Positions 1-15,800 of a stretch of DNA of 64,000 nucleotides are shown one piece after another; position 1 is the first letter of the stretch; every line of letters begins with the position of its first letter. The stretch spans positions 38,406,145-38,470,144 of the forward strand of contig NC_034410.1 in NCBI RefSeq assembly GCF_002078875.1. Reading direction: 5' to 3'. A program made the translations under genes and the position numbers. The notes under the pieces are model-generated. The model ran no database searches. It saw only the letters and a list, made by a program, of their open reading frames with translations, and had not been told where the DNA came from. Origin of the DNA: Numida meleagris. Lineage: Eukaryota > Chordata > Aves > Galliformes > Numididae.

Positions 1-744
1 CAATATTCAAATTATTTATTTGGTTCTGTGTCCTAAGCATTAAGAAATGATGCAGGAGTTCCTTGAGGACATTAAAAACTACAGTATCTCAATTGTTTGC
101 AACTCTGGAAGTAAATTACAAGTTGTATTAATTCATTCAAAGAGTAAAATGTTGACATACAGCAGAGCACTGTTCACACATCTACAGCTTTCAAATCCTA
201 TCCTGATACCTCCCTGAGTTACTTTCTCCACAGCGCAGAGATTATAGAAATATACATCAAGAATATCCACTACTATAGTCTCAGATATAGAATCTCACTG
301 CAGCTGGTCACAGAACAATTGATGGATAGTAACAGTTGAATGGTGAAAGTGGAGTAGGACAGATGGCCATTTTACTTGGCATGCTCATTAGCACTGGCTA
401 TATAATCTTGTTATCTTAATATTCTTTCTGAGGAAAATAAAAGCAGGCCTTGACATAAAACTATAGGGTTGGGGTTTTCTTTAGGGCTAAGTCATCTCCT
501 TGGTCATATTTGAAATACACAGCTGCAAAAAAAATGGCTGATGACATCTAGTGGCAATGATCACACAATCACAAAGTTGCAATAGAAAATATTTTACAAA
601 ACAGTATTCTAACACAATTATTTACTAGCTTCCAAGCATGGTGGCCAGTGTCTCGGAATCTGAAACCTTCTGTGAGTTTCAGTAAAGGAATTCTACTCAC
701 TTTCATCATGGGAAGTTCTTTTAAAGTAAAGGAGTTCTACTTAC
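1..744 (-). other. NEK10 intron after exon 22 (partial)
   Basis: AT-rich intron sequence running off the window edge. I see no exon, repeat family or conserved motif in it. Confidence 0.7.
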
Positions 745-847
745 TAATTTTAACTTTGTCTTTATCCCCCAGCATGACGTTGTTTGGAGTGAGATCTCGA
801 TGAACAATCCTCTTCTCTTTATGTAAATAACGAAGAGCTAGGCAAAG
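745..847 (-). CDS. NEK10: NEK10 exon 22 (catalytic loop)
   Basis: 103 bases: LCLALRYLHKEKRIVHRDL then TPNNVMLGDKDKVKI. HRDLTPNN is the catalytic loop, with threonine-proline where many kinases have lysine-proline, as in human NEK10. Acceptor TTGTTTGTAAG, donor GTAAGT. Activation loop and DFG lie in the next exon, outside the window. Confidence 0.96.
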
Positions 848-3800
848 CTTACAAACAAACAGAAAGAGCCTTACAAAGATTCTTAATGACAGTATAAGTG
901 AAGGCATATCAAATTATATTAATATCAGATATTAGTGTTTGATATAAGTATTACTTTGTTTTTTATTAGCCTAAAAAACATAAATGAAGCTAGTAACCAC
1001 AGGTAGACAAGTCCTGGTGAAAAAAAAAAAAAAAACGCATGCCTCTTACTTACTTGGATAAATATATTCCATATTCTTTCTTCTGTAAATTGTTGTTGCT
1101 TTTCCTTCAAAGAGTGAAAGTGTTCTCCCAGTGGCACCCCATCTATGAGTTCCATGACTATGTATAGTCTGTCATCTACATAAAAGAAAATTCAATTAAA
1201 AATACATTTACACAGAAGACATTTGATAATGGAGTATTTGATGCTAAAATATATTTTTTAAGCTGTTATTTTTTACTTTTAAATTTTTTTGTACATTTTA
1301 ATCATAGTTCTAATCCTTGTTTTTCCAATTTTTTGTAAAATGAAAGAATTATAGAATCATTACGTTGGAAAATACCTCTGAGATCATCTAGTCCAACCAT
1401 CTACCTATCCCCACCAACCACGCCCCTCAGTGCCACATCTACACCTTTCCCAAAAACCTCCAGGGATGGTGGCTCAATCACCTCCCTGGGCAACGTGTTC
1501 CAGTGCCTCATCACTCCTTCTGAGAAGACGTTTTTCTACCTCCATCTCTAGTAGGGCTCTGAGTGCAGGCCCTCCTTCCTGTACTGCACTGCAAGAACAA
1601 CACTCATTTATATCACAGCAAATATAAGGAACTCCCTGCCTGTTAATCAATCAGTAATAATCACTCAGTCTGCAGGGGTAGGTACCTATCTCTCTAAAAA
1701 GAAAATGAAGACAATATGGCTAAGCCATAGTACCATTCATTCCGCTAGTCACCACACCTTTTCTCCCTACTTAATACTCCAGCTGCAAATGTGGGATCTT
1801 TAGGTCTATAGGATGAGAATGACACTTCCTACATTTACACTTTAGTTTTACTAATAGATAAACACATTTCATTATTTCTCATCCTTTTTCAATTTTTAAG
1901 AAATATAAGCTTGTCTGAACTGTAGAAGTTCTCGAAGAAAATTTTACCACTTACTGCTCAAATTTGATACAATCTTTCAAAAGGTAAGTACTCCTATTGT
2001 ATATTTCTACTTCATCATGTACAATACAGTAATTCTTTACATTTATACTTACTTTCCAAGAAGGTTCTATAATAACGTACAACATTTGGATGATAAAGCT
2101 ACAGTGAGGAAAGAAATTTAGTTGTTTAGAATAATTAGATTGATGGCATACTATTTATAATGTTTAGCTACATAATGGAAGGAAGAATCCCACAAGGATC
2201 CCAAGAACTTGTTTATGTACTGCAGTGCAGTAGAACTTCATTGCTAACGCCAAACATTTTTTTGTAAAAAATATATATTTTATATATATACATATATATA
2301 TAATTACTAAAGAAAGATTCATAACAACACTCCTGTTAGCATAGCCAAAGAACACTGATGATTTGTCTGTACTGTTGTGGGTTTCTTTTAATATTTATTT
2401 ACAATTACAAGAAACAGCTCTCTCTTAAATCCAAGAATTTGTTTACAGAATTCCTGAGAAAATTTTATGCACTTCCACCAAAAAAAGAATCATTTGTAAC
2501 AAACATCTACACTCCTGCTAACAGTGCAGCAAGATTTTTTGCAGTATTGACAACATTTAGGTAAACAGTAGCAATATTGCTCAGAACAGAAAAAAACAGT
2601 AATAGTAGGTGGAATCCCTTCTGCAAGAGAACCCACAGTTAATAATGTTAACAGAATGCCTATACATGAATCTAGAGTCCATGAGACCTACCTGCTCTTT
2701 AATGATAGTTAACTCAGAGACAATGTTCTGTACACTGCTATCTCTGTCTTTTTTGTCCTTTCCAAAAGCTGGATTGTGTAAATTGACTTCTTTCATTGCC
2801 AGAAGATTTTGCCCATTATGTTTTCTAACCTACAAAAAAGATAAAACCTTTTTAAAGTTGGTATAGGGTGGAAACAGGATATTATTATGGCTATCATATC
2901 AGTTATCTAAGCCCAAAACCATCTTACAAATGTTACAATCATAGTCTTTTCTGTATATAATGCAATTAGTCAAAAGAACTGGAGCAGCCAAAAGAACTTA
3001 ACAATGCAGGTTAGCAGTAAACTGGTGAACTTGTCATTGTGTCTGAAGAAATGCTACCAGCACCGAATGTTCCTTTCAAAATGAAACATGTGTGGTTTCA
3101 CACACACTTCTCAGCAATAGACAGATATGCTCTTTGTAGAGAGAAATTAATACAAAGTAAAACTAGTAAACTTAAGAAATATACTGGTCATTCTCATAAA
3201 TACAAGAGGTGACACAAAATCATAGTAAACACTAAAAGAAATGGACATCTGTTAGCAAGAAGTTCAGAGGAATAACAGTGTTTTACATGTTTTTTACAAA
3301 AACAACAGTTTTTGTACATTCCCCAACTGAAATTCAAAGGAAATTTGTGTTTAAAACAGGTATTTGACCCTCTTCATGAAGGTTCCTCTACAACCTCTAT
3401 GCAAATACCAAAAGGGAAGCTTACCTTATATACGCTTCCAAAAGCTCCACTGCCAAGGTGATCTAAAATTGCATAATTGCCTATATGTTTTGTAGGTGCT
3501 TTATTCTGATTGACACTCTCAATACTTTCAGCAATTTGCTTCAATTCATTCTCCTGGTTATACATTAAATGAAAAATAAGTAAACATAAAATATTTCATG
3601 CCTTTCCTGTGCTAACAATGTGCAAAGAATACAGCCTCTTAAAGCTACAAAGCTCTTCACTTACCTTCAATAAATTCAGCTTTGATACCAGCTCTTCATA
3701 GGCACCAATGTCACGCACATAATGTCCAATATCAATGAAGATTTCAAACAAGTCAGTAGGAAAAATTCTAAAAAAATTAACATTTTGATGTATTTCAGGA

Positions 3801-6800
3801 AGTGTTCACAATAGCTATTAATCTACAGCAGGTGTTTATTATTACTTCTTACTTTGGAATCTTCTAGATAATACACTTGTTCTTGAATAACGTATTCAGA
3901 TATTAACTCTTTTAACTCAACACATACATAAGAGCTAAAGAAGTTTTCAAAACCTAGGCTTCAGCCTCCATGGATCAGGTACTACTATAAATGCCAGTTC
4001 TCTGAACACCGTAAGCCTCTTTAAAGTCAATGCACTTTACAAATTTCCACAGTAACTTTTGTATTCCTTCTTGTAGTATTTTACATTATCCTCTTAGTTA
4101 ACTTATCTGAGCTCCTTCTAGCTTTGATAGGATTAACATTTTTCTGCATTTAAAGAATCACAATACGCATCTTAGAAATTTTGTCCCAGGAAATCTACTC
4201 TAAAAGATGAAAAGAAAGGCATGTAAGCTAACAGATACAATGCAGTATTTAATTACTTGTATGCTTAACTGGGGGTCAGTTACATTTTGATGTTCTGATA
4301 GGAGTGAAAATATGGAAAAGAAAGGCGTTTGGGGTGGGAAAAAAAAAAACCAAGCAGGACAGATTTATCACTTCAAAAACTTTACACCAACCATCAATAT
4401 TAATTACAAGCTGAGGTCCTTCTCCAGAACAAAATCTTATTTTTTTTAAGTAAAAATGATATACATTTTTATTTAGAATTTTCAGAATATATAATACAGA
4501 ATAAAATCATACAGAAAAACTGCTGCCCAGCAGCTGTCATAAGCAGCATGAGTACTACCCTTATCCCACAAATCAAAGGGTTAGATTTTACACAGCCTTT
4601 GTAGTCTACCTGGTGAAACTGTCAGCTAATTAGCAAAAATGGGTAATTGATGAAAAACATTTTTCTCTTATTGATCCAAATCTCTTTTTAACACTCTTAA
4701 GTAAACTGTCTTGATGTGAAATCATTCCCATGTCAAGGAGTGGAGGGCTGAGCAGCAAAAATATAATTTTGCCAGTTATTTGCCACTACCCAGGGCTGTA
4801 AATTACATCTGATAATCTTCAGATTAAAGTATGCTTTATCTCCAACAGTCTTAAACGTGTCTTCAACATATTTTAAACCTTGATTCACAGGGAAGGAAAG
4901 AGGCCCTACAGACCTAGGTTCTCTGGCATGCATAGCAATATAAGTCCCCACACTGAATGTCTACATCTTCTAGGTTGGCACTAATGCAATGCAGCAAAAT
5001 CTAGCTGTGACTTCAGAAGTTGCCTGTAACTTTTTCTTTTTGCTGAAAATAATTGGCATTTAAAAACAATATCCTTCTGATCGGAATGATACCTTCTGAA
5101 AGCTATTGTAAGGAGTTTCACAAAACAATTTGTTAGTATACCTTTTGAAGATATGTCGATTTCTTTCCATACTGAAGAGAAATCTCAGGGCTCTGAAAGC
5201 ATAGGACTACAGAAGGAAAAGCTACAGTTAATGACAAATCTATATACAAATGGAAAAGCCAATGATAAATATCAGGGATTCCCAACACATCAGTAAGTTC
5301 TGTACATAAATATCCATGTAGATTACATTATTAACATGATAATGAAAAGAGTAAAAACAGATTTTTAGGTACATTCTATTCTTTAAAAGTAGGCAAGATT
5401 ATTTACGGGAAACAAAAAAAAGAGTGGAGAAATGTTTCTAAATTATCTCTACTAAAGAAAGTTCATTTGTTAAACATCCACTGACAGGTAGTTAATACAT
5501 ATACTTTTGTGCATCTTGAATTCTCTGTATCAAGAGTCATTTACTTTGCTTGCTATACAATATGGCTGACCAAAGAAAGATGATTATAAAGTAAATCAAA
5601 GGGAAATAAGGTACTGACATCTGAAACACGGGAAATAAATGCCTCTAACAATCAAGAATTAATCTCTTTCAAAAACAAGAACCATTCTATACTTCCTTGC
5701 TCTGTATTTATTTTACATTTAAATTCACCCTATTTCATGTTAAGTTTTTCTGTATTTAACATTTGCAGTGAGATGTTCCAGAAAGAAGCAGATATTAGTA
5801 CAACACTAAGCCTTCATTGAATGTCAGTGAAGACCAAAGCACACAAGAGGGAGATCTAATGCTGAGAAGCCTGAAGAAGTAGGGGAGAGACTATCAAAGA
5901 AAAAATATTAATTTCCCTTCACTCTATATAAAGTGTGAAAACCAAAGCAGATCAGAATAGAATACCATAAACTGAATTGCAATTGAGTTTTTACCTCCTG
6001 GACCATTTGTTATTACTGATTTTGTTTTATTTTCTCTTCATGTAAGATGTCTACTGCACTTTAAAATAAGATTTTGAACTACAAAACAAAAAGAAATCTT
6101 AGGGACTGTTTTGGAATTTCAACATGCAGTTATACTAAAGGAAGTTACCTGTAATAAATAAGCTTTTTCAGCATTCCTTTCTTTGTCTGGTAAAATCAGT
6201 TTTGCTATTATATATATTCCATTTGCCTGGAAACAGAGAAAGGTCAACATTAATAGCATTTCTTTCCACAGAAACCATGAATAAAAAACACTGTTATTTC
6301 AGATAGATCAGAATCTAATATTGACTTGCAAAATCTCAGCCTCTGACTGCATACCAGATTTATAAGCTGAAGTAACTTAAATATACGTAAGAATGAAACC
6401 ATCCTAACACTTAAACAGATACTACAAAGACACCTTGCAAACATACAATGAAGCAGTATCATAAGCTGGAGAGACACCAGACATGATAGCTTGAGTGAGT
6501 CTTTAGTAGGATTTTGTGAAAAACATTCCGTGTTTCAGCTTCCATTTTCATGTAACTATGCTTGTGTCCTCCACTAATATATTATATTCATCATGCTGGT
6601 TTGATAGATAGACATCAGTAAATTTAGTTATAGTACAGCTCCGTGTTGCCGAACAATCTCCCTATTGGAGACTACTCTCCTCTCCAGTAGAACTGAAGGG
6701 AATGAGCGTCAGTTTTGTAGATGTTCTGTTGCAGCTCCTGATACATCTGTTTAAACAGCACATGAAGGTAGAGTTAAGCTAAGATTTTAGGCAGTGCAGT

Positions 6801-9800
6801 TGTGCCATTCAGTCATAAACACATTCTGGCCTGCAGACTGCTAATGAGGCTATAAATTCAGACAAAGACAAAGGATGGACAGGTAGAGGGCAGCTACAGG
6901 AAAAGCAAATGGTTCTCAATGGCCTGAAGCATGAGTTCTTTCACCTCTATAATAGACCTTTAGAGGGTATTTAGCCTGACAAAGTTCTATACAAGCTTCA
7001 GTAAATAACTGAAAGTGATGCAACTCTTCTTCCTCTGCTTCTAACTTGAGTTCCTTCATCTTGTTCACCTTGTAACTCAAAGTTATAATAGCACAGAGAA
7101 AAGAGTAGGACTGAAAATGGAAGTGGCTATTGTAGGGTGGAAGTCCAGCTGAAATGAAAATAGGTGAAACTATGTCCAGATTTGAATGGTGGACATCGGC
7201 TGGTTTTGATGGAGGGAAACATCACTGTCTTTTAACAGGATGAGTGGGGAATAAGCTAAGCTTGGAACATCTTATTTCCACCTTGTACACTGTTCCATTA
7301 ACTTTAAGGAATTTTAACTGACAGTACAGTTATCATGCTTTCCTGGGGCAACATAGAAAAACACCGATTCGTGTTAAAATAAGCCTTTTACTTCCTAAGT
7401 CCCCCAACAGTCGCAATGTTTTCAAAATACAACTAAGTTAAATAAGGGACATTTTATTTTGATGAAACCAGACTCAGCCTAAAACATACGAAGCTATGTT
7501 GTTGAGATAAAAAGTTAACTAAATAATACGGTTTAATGACAATTTTAGTGTTTTAGATATATAGATAATACTTTTTCTAGACTTACTTCCATTCCAATCT
7601 GCCTAAACAATAATTTTGACATATATATGAACTTCTTTACCTAACATAATCAAGACTCTCTGTTCTCTCAGTTCCTTTTAGGAATACCTCTAGCTGGATT
7701 TTAAGCTAATATATGCACGATGGATTTTAGCTGGTATTAGTGTCCTAAATATTTATGTCTTTGGCAATGCATGCAATACATACCAGAGATTTTTAAGAAC
7801 AGTTTTCAGAACCACAGTCTGAAATGACTAAAATATTGCCAGGAAGTTATCTCACAAATACCAGACACTGAGGAAAATGGAAATTTTTCTGTGAAAGAAC
7901 ACAACACTCAGCTGCGCAGTTGGGAACTAGGAGTTTGTATTTCTCAGATAATTCCATGATGGCACTTACTAGTCTGCAGCAAAATTGCAGCAAAATCATG
8001 GCAGGAGATCCCAACCAAAATAATTCATAAGTAAAGCTGTTTATTATCCCAAACACCTACATACACCTGTTGATATCTTTGCGTATATTTGTATGTTCCT
8101 AAATGTATGAAAAAAGATAGATATACTATTATATAAAATGTATGTGAAAGCTATATAAGGAGTTATTGTCCAATCACATTAAAACATATTTTGCTTGTTA
8201 ATTAAATTATGGTGACCAATAAGAACAAATAAGTCAGATCCTAAACTGTAACACCTTACTTAACTGAATAAAGTCTTCCTACCTGTACTACTTGGTAAGC
8301 GTTAGTATCATTGAGCACCAGTTCAGTAATTGCAGCACAACAAGCTAGAACAAAAAATTCAGATGTAATATTTAGGGCCAGATTCATAAAGATATTCAGA
8401 TGGCATAGCAGGTAAGGGAAAATGCTCACCCCACCATTCATTCATTCCTCCTACTCAAGAGAAGAAAGGGAGAAAATAAGGTAGAAAAGCTCATGGATGA
8501 AAATACTGGGAATTTGCTTACCAGTTATCATCACAAGCAAAATAGACTCAATTTGGGGAAAATTAATTTAATGAATCACCAGTTAGAATAGATTTGGATA
8601 GGGAGAAACAGAGGTTAAAAAAAAAAAAAAACCACTTTCACTTCTCTTCCTCCTTTTTCTCCCAGAATCATCTTCACACCCAGCTCTTCTAACGCTCCAT
8701 CCCTCAAGCAGCACAAGGGGGGAGGATGGATGAGAGTTTTAGTCAGTAAATAGCTCCTCACTTTCCTCTTTCAAATACCACTTTGAAAATGTTCCACTAT
8801 AATCAACTCATTACTGATGTATTACAGCAAGTTTGAATAGAAGGAACAATATGATGAAATAAAACAAATCTCAGTTGAAAAACAAACAAATAAATAAAAA
8901 CAAGAGATGTTTCCACAGGGAGGGGAAACATTTATGATATCCGTGTGCTCAATATTGTATCCTTTCCTTCTTTCAAAAAAAAACAAAAAATGTGATGTTT
9001 AAAAATAAGAGCTGATATTGCACATTTAGAAATAAACAGTTCTGAATTGGTGCTGCCACTCCAGGTGGGAGTATATGTACTAGCAGGTGTAAATGTTTAT
9101 AATTACAATTTTGAAATAGTTTGAATCCCTTTGCACAACTGTAAGTGAACACACTACAGAGAACTATGCTTTGTGAACCAACCCGCTTGAAGGGAGAAAG
9201 TATTTTCTTGTAACTCATCAAGACTCAAATTGTCTGACAGACGAAGGTGTTGAATTCTCCCTGCTGCATTTGCACTAGATAAACTTCCAACCGAAGAGCG
9301 ATCAGAAACAAGACTTCTCTCCCTGAAAAAATTAAATCGCAATACAAAAACTGCTTAGCACATCTTTGTTAGCCATTGTTGAAATTCTGAAAATGTGTTT
9401 TTCACTCAATTAGCTAATAAAATTTGAAAAAGTAAACAAGTTCTTAAATAGAAAACTCCTTTACCACATTCATCAATTGTATTCACAATTCTAGTTCACT
9501 AAATAGGTGACTAATTAATAGGGAGACTAAGCAAGCATTAATTTAGTATTTTCTAATTTACTTATGACGGTATATGAACTGAAAACATGAAAAACACTGT
9601 AAGAGACCAATGAAATATGCACAATTGAAGAAAAATATAGATTATTCATTATGTTTAAAATTGTTTTTTAATTTCTGTATACACCAGATGTAACTGAACA
9701 AGACAAAGATGCTACTGGATAAAATGGGGATCGGTCAAACGTGTCTTAAAATATGACATGTTCTCACATAATTGGCAAAATGCTCAGGAAGGAAAACCTA

Positions 9801-12800
9801 CCCCTGTAATATATGAAGTAGCTGCTTGATTCCACCCCAAATCCGGATTTCCACACTAGTCTCAGGGTCTTCACAAACCTGTACCAGAATCCAAACTACA
9901 CTCCACAGAAGCTTGATATGATCAGAATGGAGTAAACTGAGCAAAACTGGAATTCCTTCATAAATTTTTACTTGTTCTCTGACTTGTGACTCTGCACAGA
10001 GAAGACGTAACAACTCTGCTGTGAGCCTAAAAAAATTCAATAAGAGATTTTAACAGCACATTTGTCATTAATTTGTATTGTCAGTCAAAGAGAGGAGAAA
10101 AAGTCAGCAAATATTTAAAGAAGAAAATAGACCATATATTGAAAACAAAACAAAACAAAACAAAACAAGAGGTTAAAGAAAACTTCTTGTCAATGGCATT
10201 ACTGATACAAATAGTACTGCATGTGTAAAGTGTGTGTACAAGTGTAAAGTCCATCAATGGAAACAGAATAACCCCACAGTTTGGATTCTTCTCCAGTATG
10301 GTTTGAATAGTATGTTTAGAAAAAGGACTGGACATTTAATTTTAAAAGTTCCTAGAAGATTTCCATTAATTTCACTCTAATTAAGATGGATTTTCTAGAG
10401 CAACTGTGGTTAGAGATTTCCATCTCCACTTGAGACGAAAAGGTTGTATTCATATTTGATGAAACATGAAAATCTCTATCTGAATTCAAAATTATTTGTA
10501 ATGAGCAATAAAGTTCATCAGCTTCCTGCCTACATTCAAATTCCATTTCTTCTAACAATCCTTTCAGTTATGTATGATCTAAGTAATTTCAAATACAGAA
10601 ACGAAGTCAGATATTTTGGCATTTTCATTATTTCTCATCATATGCATAATAATTTACATATGCGAAATAATTAAGCACGAAATTTTTAAAACTCCTGACT
10701 TTTGAACATGGACAGCGTATGTGAAATGTCAGCTTTGAAAGTCTTACTATTTCTTATTGGAGTGAAGATATACTATGCTCAGCTAACAGGCTCAGCTGAG
10801 TTTAAAGGATATTTAAGGATCTTAATGATTTTCTGATTAGAGTGATGTGGGTTCTGATGCAGCCTCTGACATAAACTACAGTAGCTACATGTATTGCAGT
10901 TTTTTACTAGCCTATATTCAGCATCCCAGGAACTGTCTGAGTTCAACATGCTTTCCATCCAACCATTCAGGTTTCAGCAGTGAAGAGGAGATCAATCCAA
11001 AAAAAATCATTTGCGGTCACTTTATAGTAACATTACAATTTATTTGCACTGCACTGTAGAACATCGTCAGAAAGAGAGCCTATAACAGAATTACTAGAAA
11101 AGATGTCACCATATCAACTATTTACCATTACTGTAACTGACAGAAAATACATAGGTTTCAGAACTTCACCCTGAGAATATTAAAATGGCACATTATCTAA
11201 TTCCTCTAAATAAACATATCTCTAAATGAGAAACTAAAAAATACTTTAGTATAATTAATCTATAAGTGAACTCTCACCTTTTAGAAAGCAAGTCGTATTC
11301 ATGCAATATCACCAGCAAGTTCTCAACAATGGTGAGCTCACTTATCTTCTCCCTACATTCTGGACTACAAATTGATTATTCCTGGCATTTGCATCAAATT
11401 AAAGTATACAAAAACACATTTAACCTCATTCCTTATACATTGTTTTGACCAGTGTTTCTTCCTCAAATCTTATCTAATAATATCACAAATACTTAAAGCC
11501 ACAATAATATGTTATGTCAAGTCTGTCACTACAACATTTTCTAATTTTCTCAGAACAAAATACATGAATGTGAACATCTGATTGCAGAAAAGTAAAAATG
11601 CAAATGTGTTTAATTTGTTTCATGCTAGAAATTAAGCAAATGTGGTACATCTAGACTGAAATGTTATTTCTGCTATTAAAATATATGTATATTTCAAAAA
11701 TCCATAAACTGAAATAGAAATAGAATGAAATACATTTGGGAAAAAAAAGAAAATCTAGTGAAAAGTTATTAGTTAACTTTTTACTGATCTCCAGGAAGCG
11801 TATCTCTCTTTTCAGTTTTACAATTTTCCTTATAATTTTTCATTTAAATTACAAAATTGTTATACAAGTCTGGCAGACATTAAGAATTAAGTAATTAAGA
11901 ATAAAAGATGGTATATCTTCCCTTTCTCCTTCTACTATTCCTGCTCACAACAGGAGAAAAAAAAAAGAAAAAAAAAAAACCTTTATTTAAAATGGTCATT
12001 AGAAAAGAGAGGGTACATGTACATGGATGTATGTATTCGTTATGCATAGGCTCTGAGCACCCTGATGTAGCTGTAGGTGTCTCTCTTCATTGCAGGGGGG
12101 TTGGACTAGATGACCTTTAAGGGTCCCTTCCAACTCAAACAATTCTGTGATAGTTTACTACACTAAAGATAATAATTTGGTTATTGTGGAGCACTGTTCT
12201 ATTGAGTTTAACACAAAATATTTTTATACAGGTGTAAATCAGTAAGAATTACAGAATCCTGCACAGGGATAACAGAGAGATTCCTATGACTCCAGACTTG
12301 CAAACTTCTCCACAAAAGTGAGAAGTGTAAGTTAATCCAAGGACTGAAGCTTCTACTTAGAAGCTAGTAAAGCCTTTTTAACTTCTCATTCTTACTGCTT
12401 TAATGTAAAATTAAGCACATTTCCTAGACTTCTACAGAACAAAATTTCTTTTTTTTTTTAAATAAGTCTTCCACACAAGCAGAAATTTTAAGATTATATC
12501 AAGAAAAAACATTAAAATGCTTATTGTGAACAGCACACGAAGTTTAGCCTACCTTTCTGCTAAGCTAATCAGGGCAAGAAGGGCACCCAGAAGCACATTG
12601 CTGTCTCTGGCAGATAACAAATTTACTAGGGTCTAGAAAATGAAATATGGAACAAGACAAATGAATATAAATTTCACATTTTTCTTTTATGACTCAAACA
12701 CAGAAATAATTTTTATTGAAAATTCATAAATTTTGAAGATACAAATGTCTTAAAGAATACAACAAAAGTTTCAGGGACTTTTAAAGTATGCTCCAGGCAC

Positions 12801-15800
12801 ATTTAAATACACAATTAAACACTTAGGACGAGCAAAGATGTTCCACTTTTTTAAGGATGTATTTCTCTTGACTGTTCAAGCGTCTGTCCAATTTGATGTG
12901 ACTTTGTAATAATTGTTCCCCTGCAAACACTTCAGAACTCTAAACTAAGGCCTCCTGATGTAAAAAGCTATTTTTAAGCCTGTATTTAAATTATACAGTA
13001 TGTAATTTAAGACCTCATATGTATTTTGATAATGATATATATCAAAGAAAAAATAATATTCGTCTAGATCTTCTAAAAATACTATCTAATCATAATTGCC
13101 AACTGCAGCATAATAGAATCACAAATCACTACCTATATTGATTTTTATCTCTAACATTACTGAATTTGGCCAGAAATCAGCAATAAAATGCATTAAGTGT
13201 AGATCCTTACATTGACAGTAATCTCTAGCAAGGTTGGCACACAGTGTTGCCTAAGTGAATAATCATAGTAGAAATTTCAAAACAAGCTATATCATAATAA
13301 TATGTAGTTCAGGACAGTGTAAACTTGACTACTATTTGTAATAGGAATTGGATTATTTGAAAGATTTAGGATTTATTTACCTCAAACAACCATTAACCAC
13401 GCATTAAGTCAATTAAGTAATATACAAGAAAAAAATACATTATACTAACTCATACCAAGAAAACACAATTTAGATGATCTTGCTCTACAAACTTAGCATT
13501 ATAAGTTTAGTGTCAACTAAGTCTGAAGTGGATAAATCATTTAGTTAAGTAGCTAATTGGTTTTGATAAGTAATTTTATAAAGCACTTACTTTATGTGCT
13601 CCACTTGCTATAACCCATTCTCTTTGATTTTTAACAGCAGCAATCTTTTGAAGAATGTCTGTGGAACAAAGGGAGTCACTTCTTTTGCAGTTTTACCACT
13701 TAGTATTTTTCATTTTACTAATTTAATAATAAAAGAAGAGTAAGCTATTTGAACCATGACTAGCTCATTTTACTCTGTTATTTCATTTCATAGAGCAATT
13801 AATTTCTTAAGAAGGCATCTTACACATGCATCAAAACAAGACATGCCATTCCACAAAAGTTTCAGTTATCTTTATACTTCTATGATGATGCCTATAGTGA
13901 ATCTAGAAATATCTTAATTAGTGACGATTTCAAGTATTTTAAACATTTTTAAGCCTCATAGAAAAATATCATAAGAGCACTTTATTACGCTTTTACTACC
14001 TATTAGGTTAATAAAACTTTATTAACTATTTATGCTAGGGAAATCACTTACATGTCATGTTGACCAACTTGTCTACATTATGTTTCTCTTCTCCACAATC
14101 TAGATAGCCATTTGCTACTGCTTCCATATACTACAAGTAGGGAAACAATTAATTAATTAATTCATAGATCTAGGGCGTTATACATGGTAATAGCCTGTAG
14201 GTGGTGCATCTGTTTCATAAAAAACGTACGTTCGCAATGTGACGCATACTTTTCCTCTAAAACTTGTCAGAGTGCTGAAGAGATTTTAGAAGTACAAGAA
14301 CTGAAAATCAAATGTAAAAATTCCACCAGGGGAAAATCAATTAAAGACCAGCAAATACAAAGACATTACTTCTAGGGCCAAAATTCCTTTTTTACAAGAT
14401 ACTGGAGTTTGAGAAGAGTTTTCTGTAGAACTGAATTATCACTTGATGTTCCTGTACTCATATTTTTTCATAAGCATCTACTTTTGGCCACTGTTTGGAA
14501 AAGCTAGTCCACAAGCTCAGGCTCTGCACAACATACACAATGGTGACTGGCAGGAGCGGCTGGGGAGGTTGAACATATCCAACAGGTTGGAAATGATGGT
14601 CCACCTTTTTCAATATCCCTAATAACCACCTAGTGAAAAATAATTATCCAAGAAATGAAAATTATCACAAGGATGTAATTTCTGTTAGCACACAAAATCA
14701 TGCTGAGATTCTCAGCATCACTTACATATTGGTCTATACATACTGGTCTTTTCATATCTTTACAATCTTTACATATTGGCCAAATCTTCAATGTGGTGGC
14801 ATTTTGCAGTCTCCAAAGCACTGTATAGGTAATCTAGATCGGTTTCAAGCACGTAGTATAGAGAGTCTAGAATTACAGCAGCAGTACACTACTATGTAAA
14901 GTATCATTGGCAATAATAATTTAATTGGTGCTTTCTACCAATACACGTCAAAACACTTGAAAATGAAAACAGTTCTTTATCTGAAATTGTATCACCAAAA
15001 GCCACCAAACTACTTGAATGAGAACTATACTAGAAACAAATAATCTTTGACTCCTATAACATTAAGAACATTTCAGACAGGTGACTGTCTGACCTAGGAG
15101 CTATAGCACACCACTATTTCTTTGAAATAGGGGTGGCACCATAAATATTAATGAATGATGACTGCATTCCAGAAATATACATTTGTTTAAACAAAATAAA
15201 CCAATTATGATTTTTCAAGAATGCAAGATCCCAACAATCAGCCTCAATTTCAAGCTTATGATACACCATATTTCACTGCTACATGGGCAGCTCCCACTCA
15301 CTGAACAACAAGTATTAATATCCAGAAATAAAGCAGTGTTAACAAAGGACAATAACAATACAGCAGTTGATTATCGTTAATGTTCACAAATTTCAATGTG
15401 TTCAACCATTCTCTTGCTATGCTTTTACCTTTGAGAAGTCATTTGCTTTATTTCAGAGGACTTTTAAACATCTTCCTTCAAAAGTCTACAGTTTCTCTTG
15501 ACTGAACCAATTGTGCTGACTTCTGTAATTCTTTCCTCAGCTCAGGAGGTATTTGTTAAGCCTCCTATTGAAAAGTCTTGGGTTAAACACTGCTACGTTA
15601 CAAGGACAGCTGCTTTATGCACTAGTGAAAAAGCACACCAGCTGCTTATATGCAAACAGAGGAATACACTTACTTCTCTCCAAAAAACAAGAGCATATGT
15701 ACACTGCTTTTTACAGTGTATTTCAATCCACTCATAACAAACCAGCATACAACACTGTAGGCAAAAATTCCAGCAGAAATTTTACCTGAACTAGATTTTC

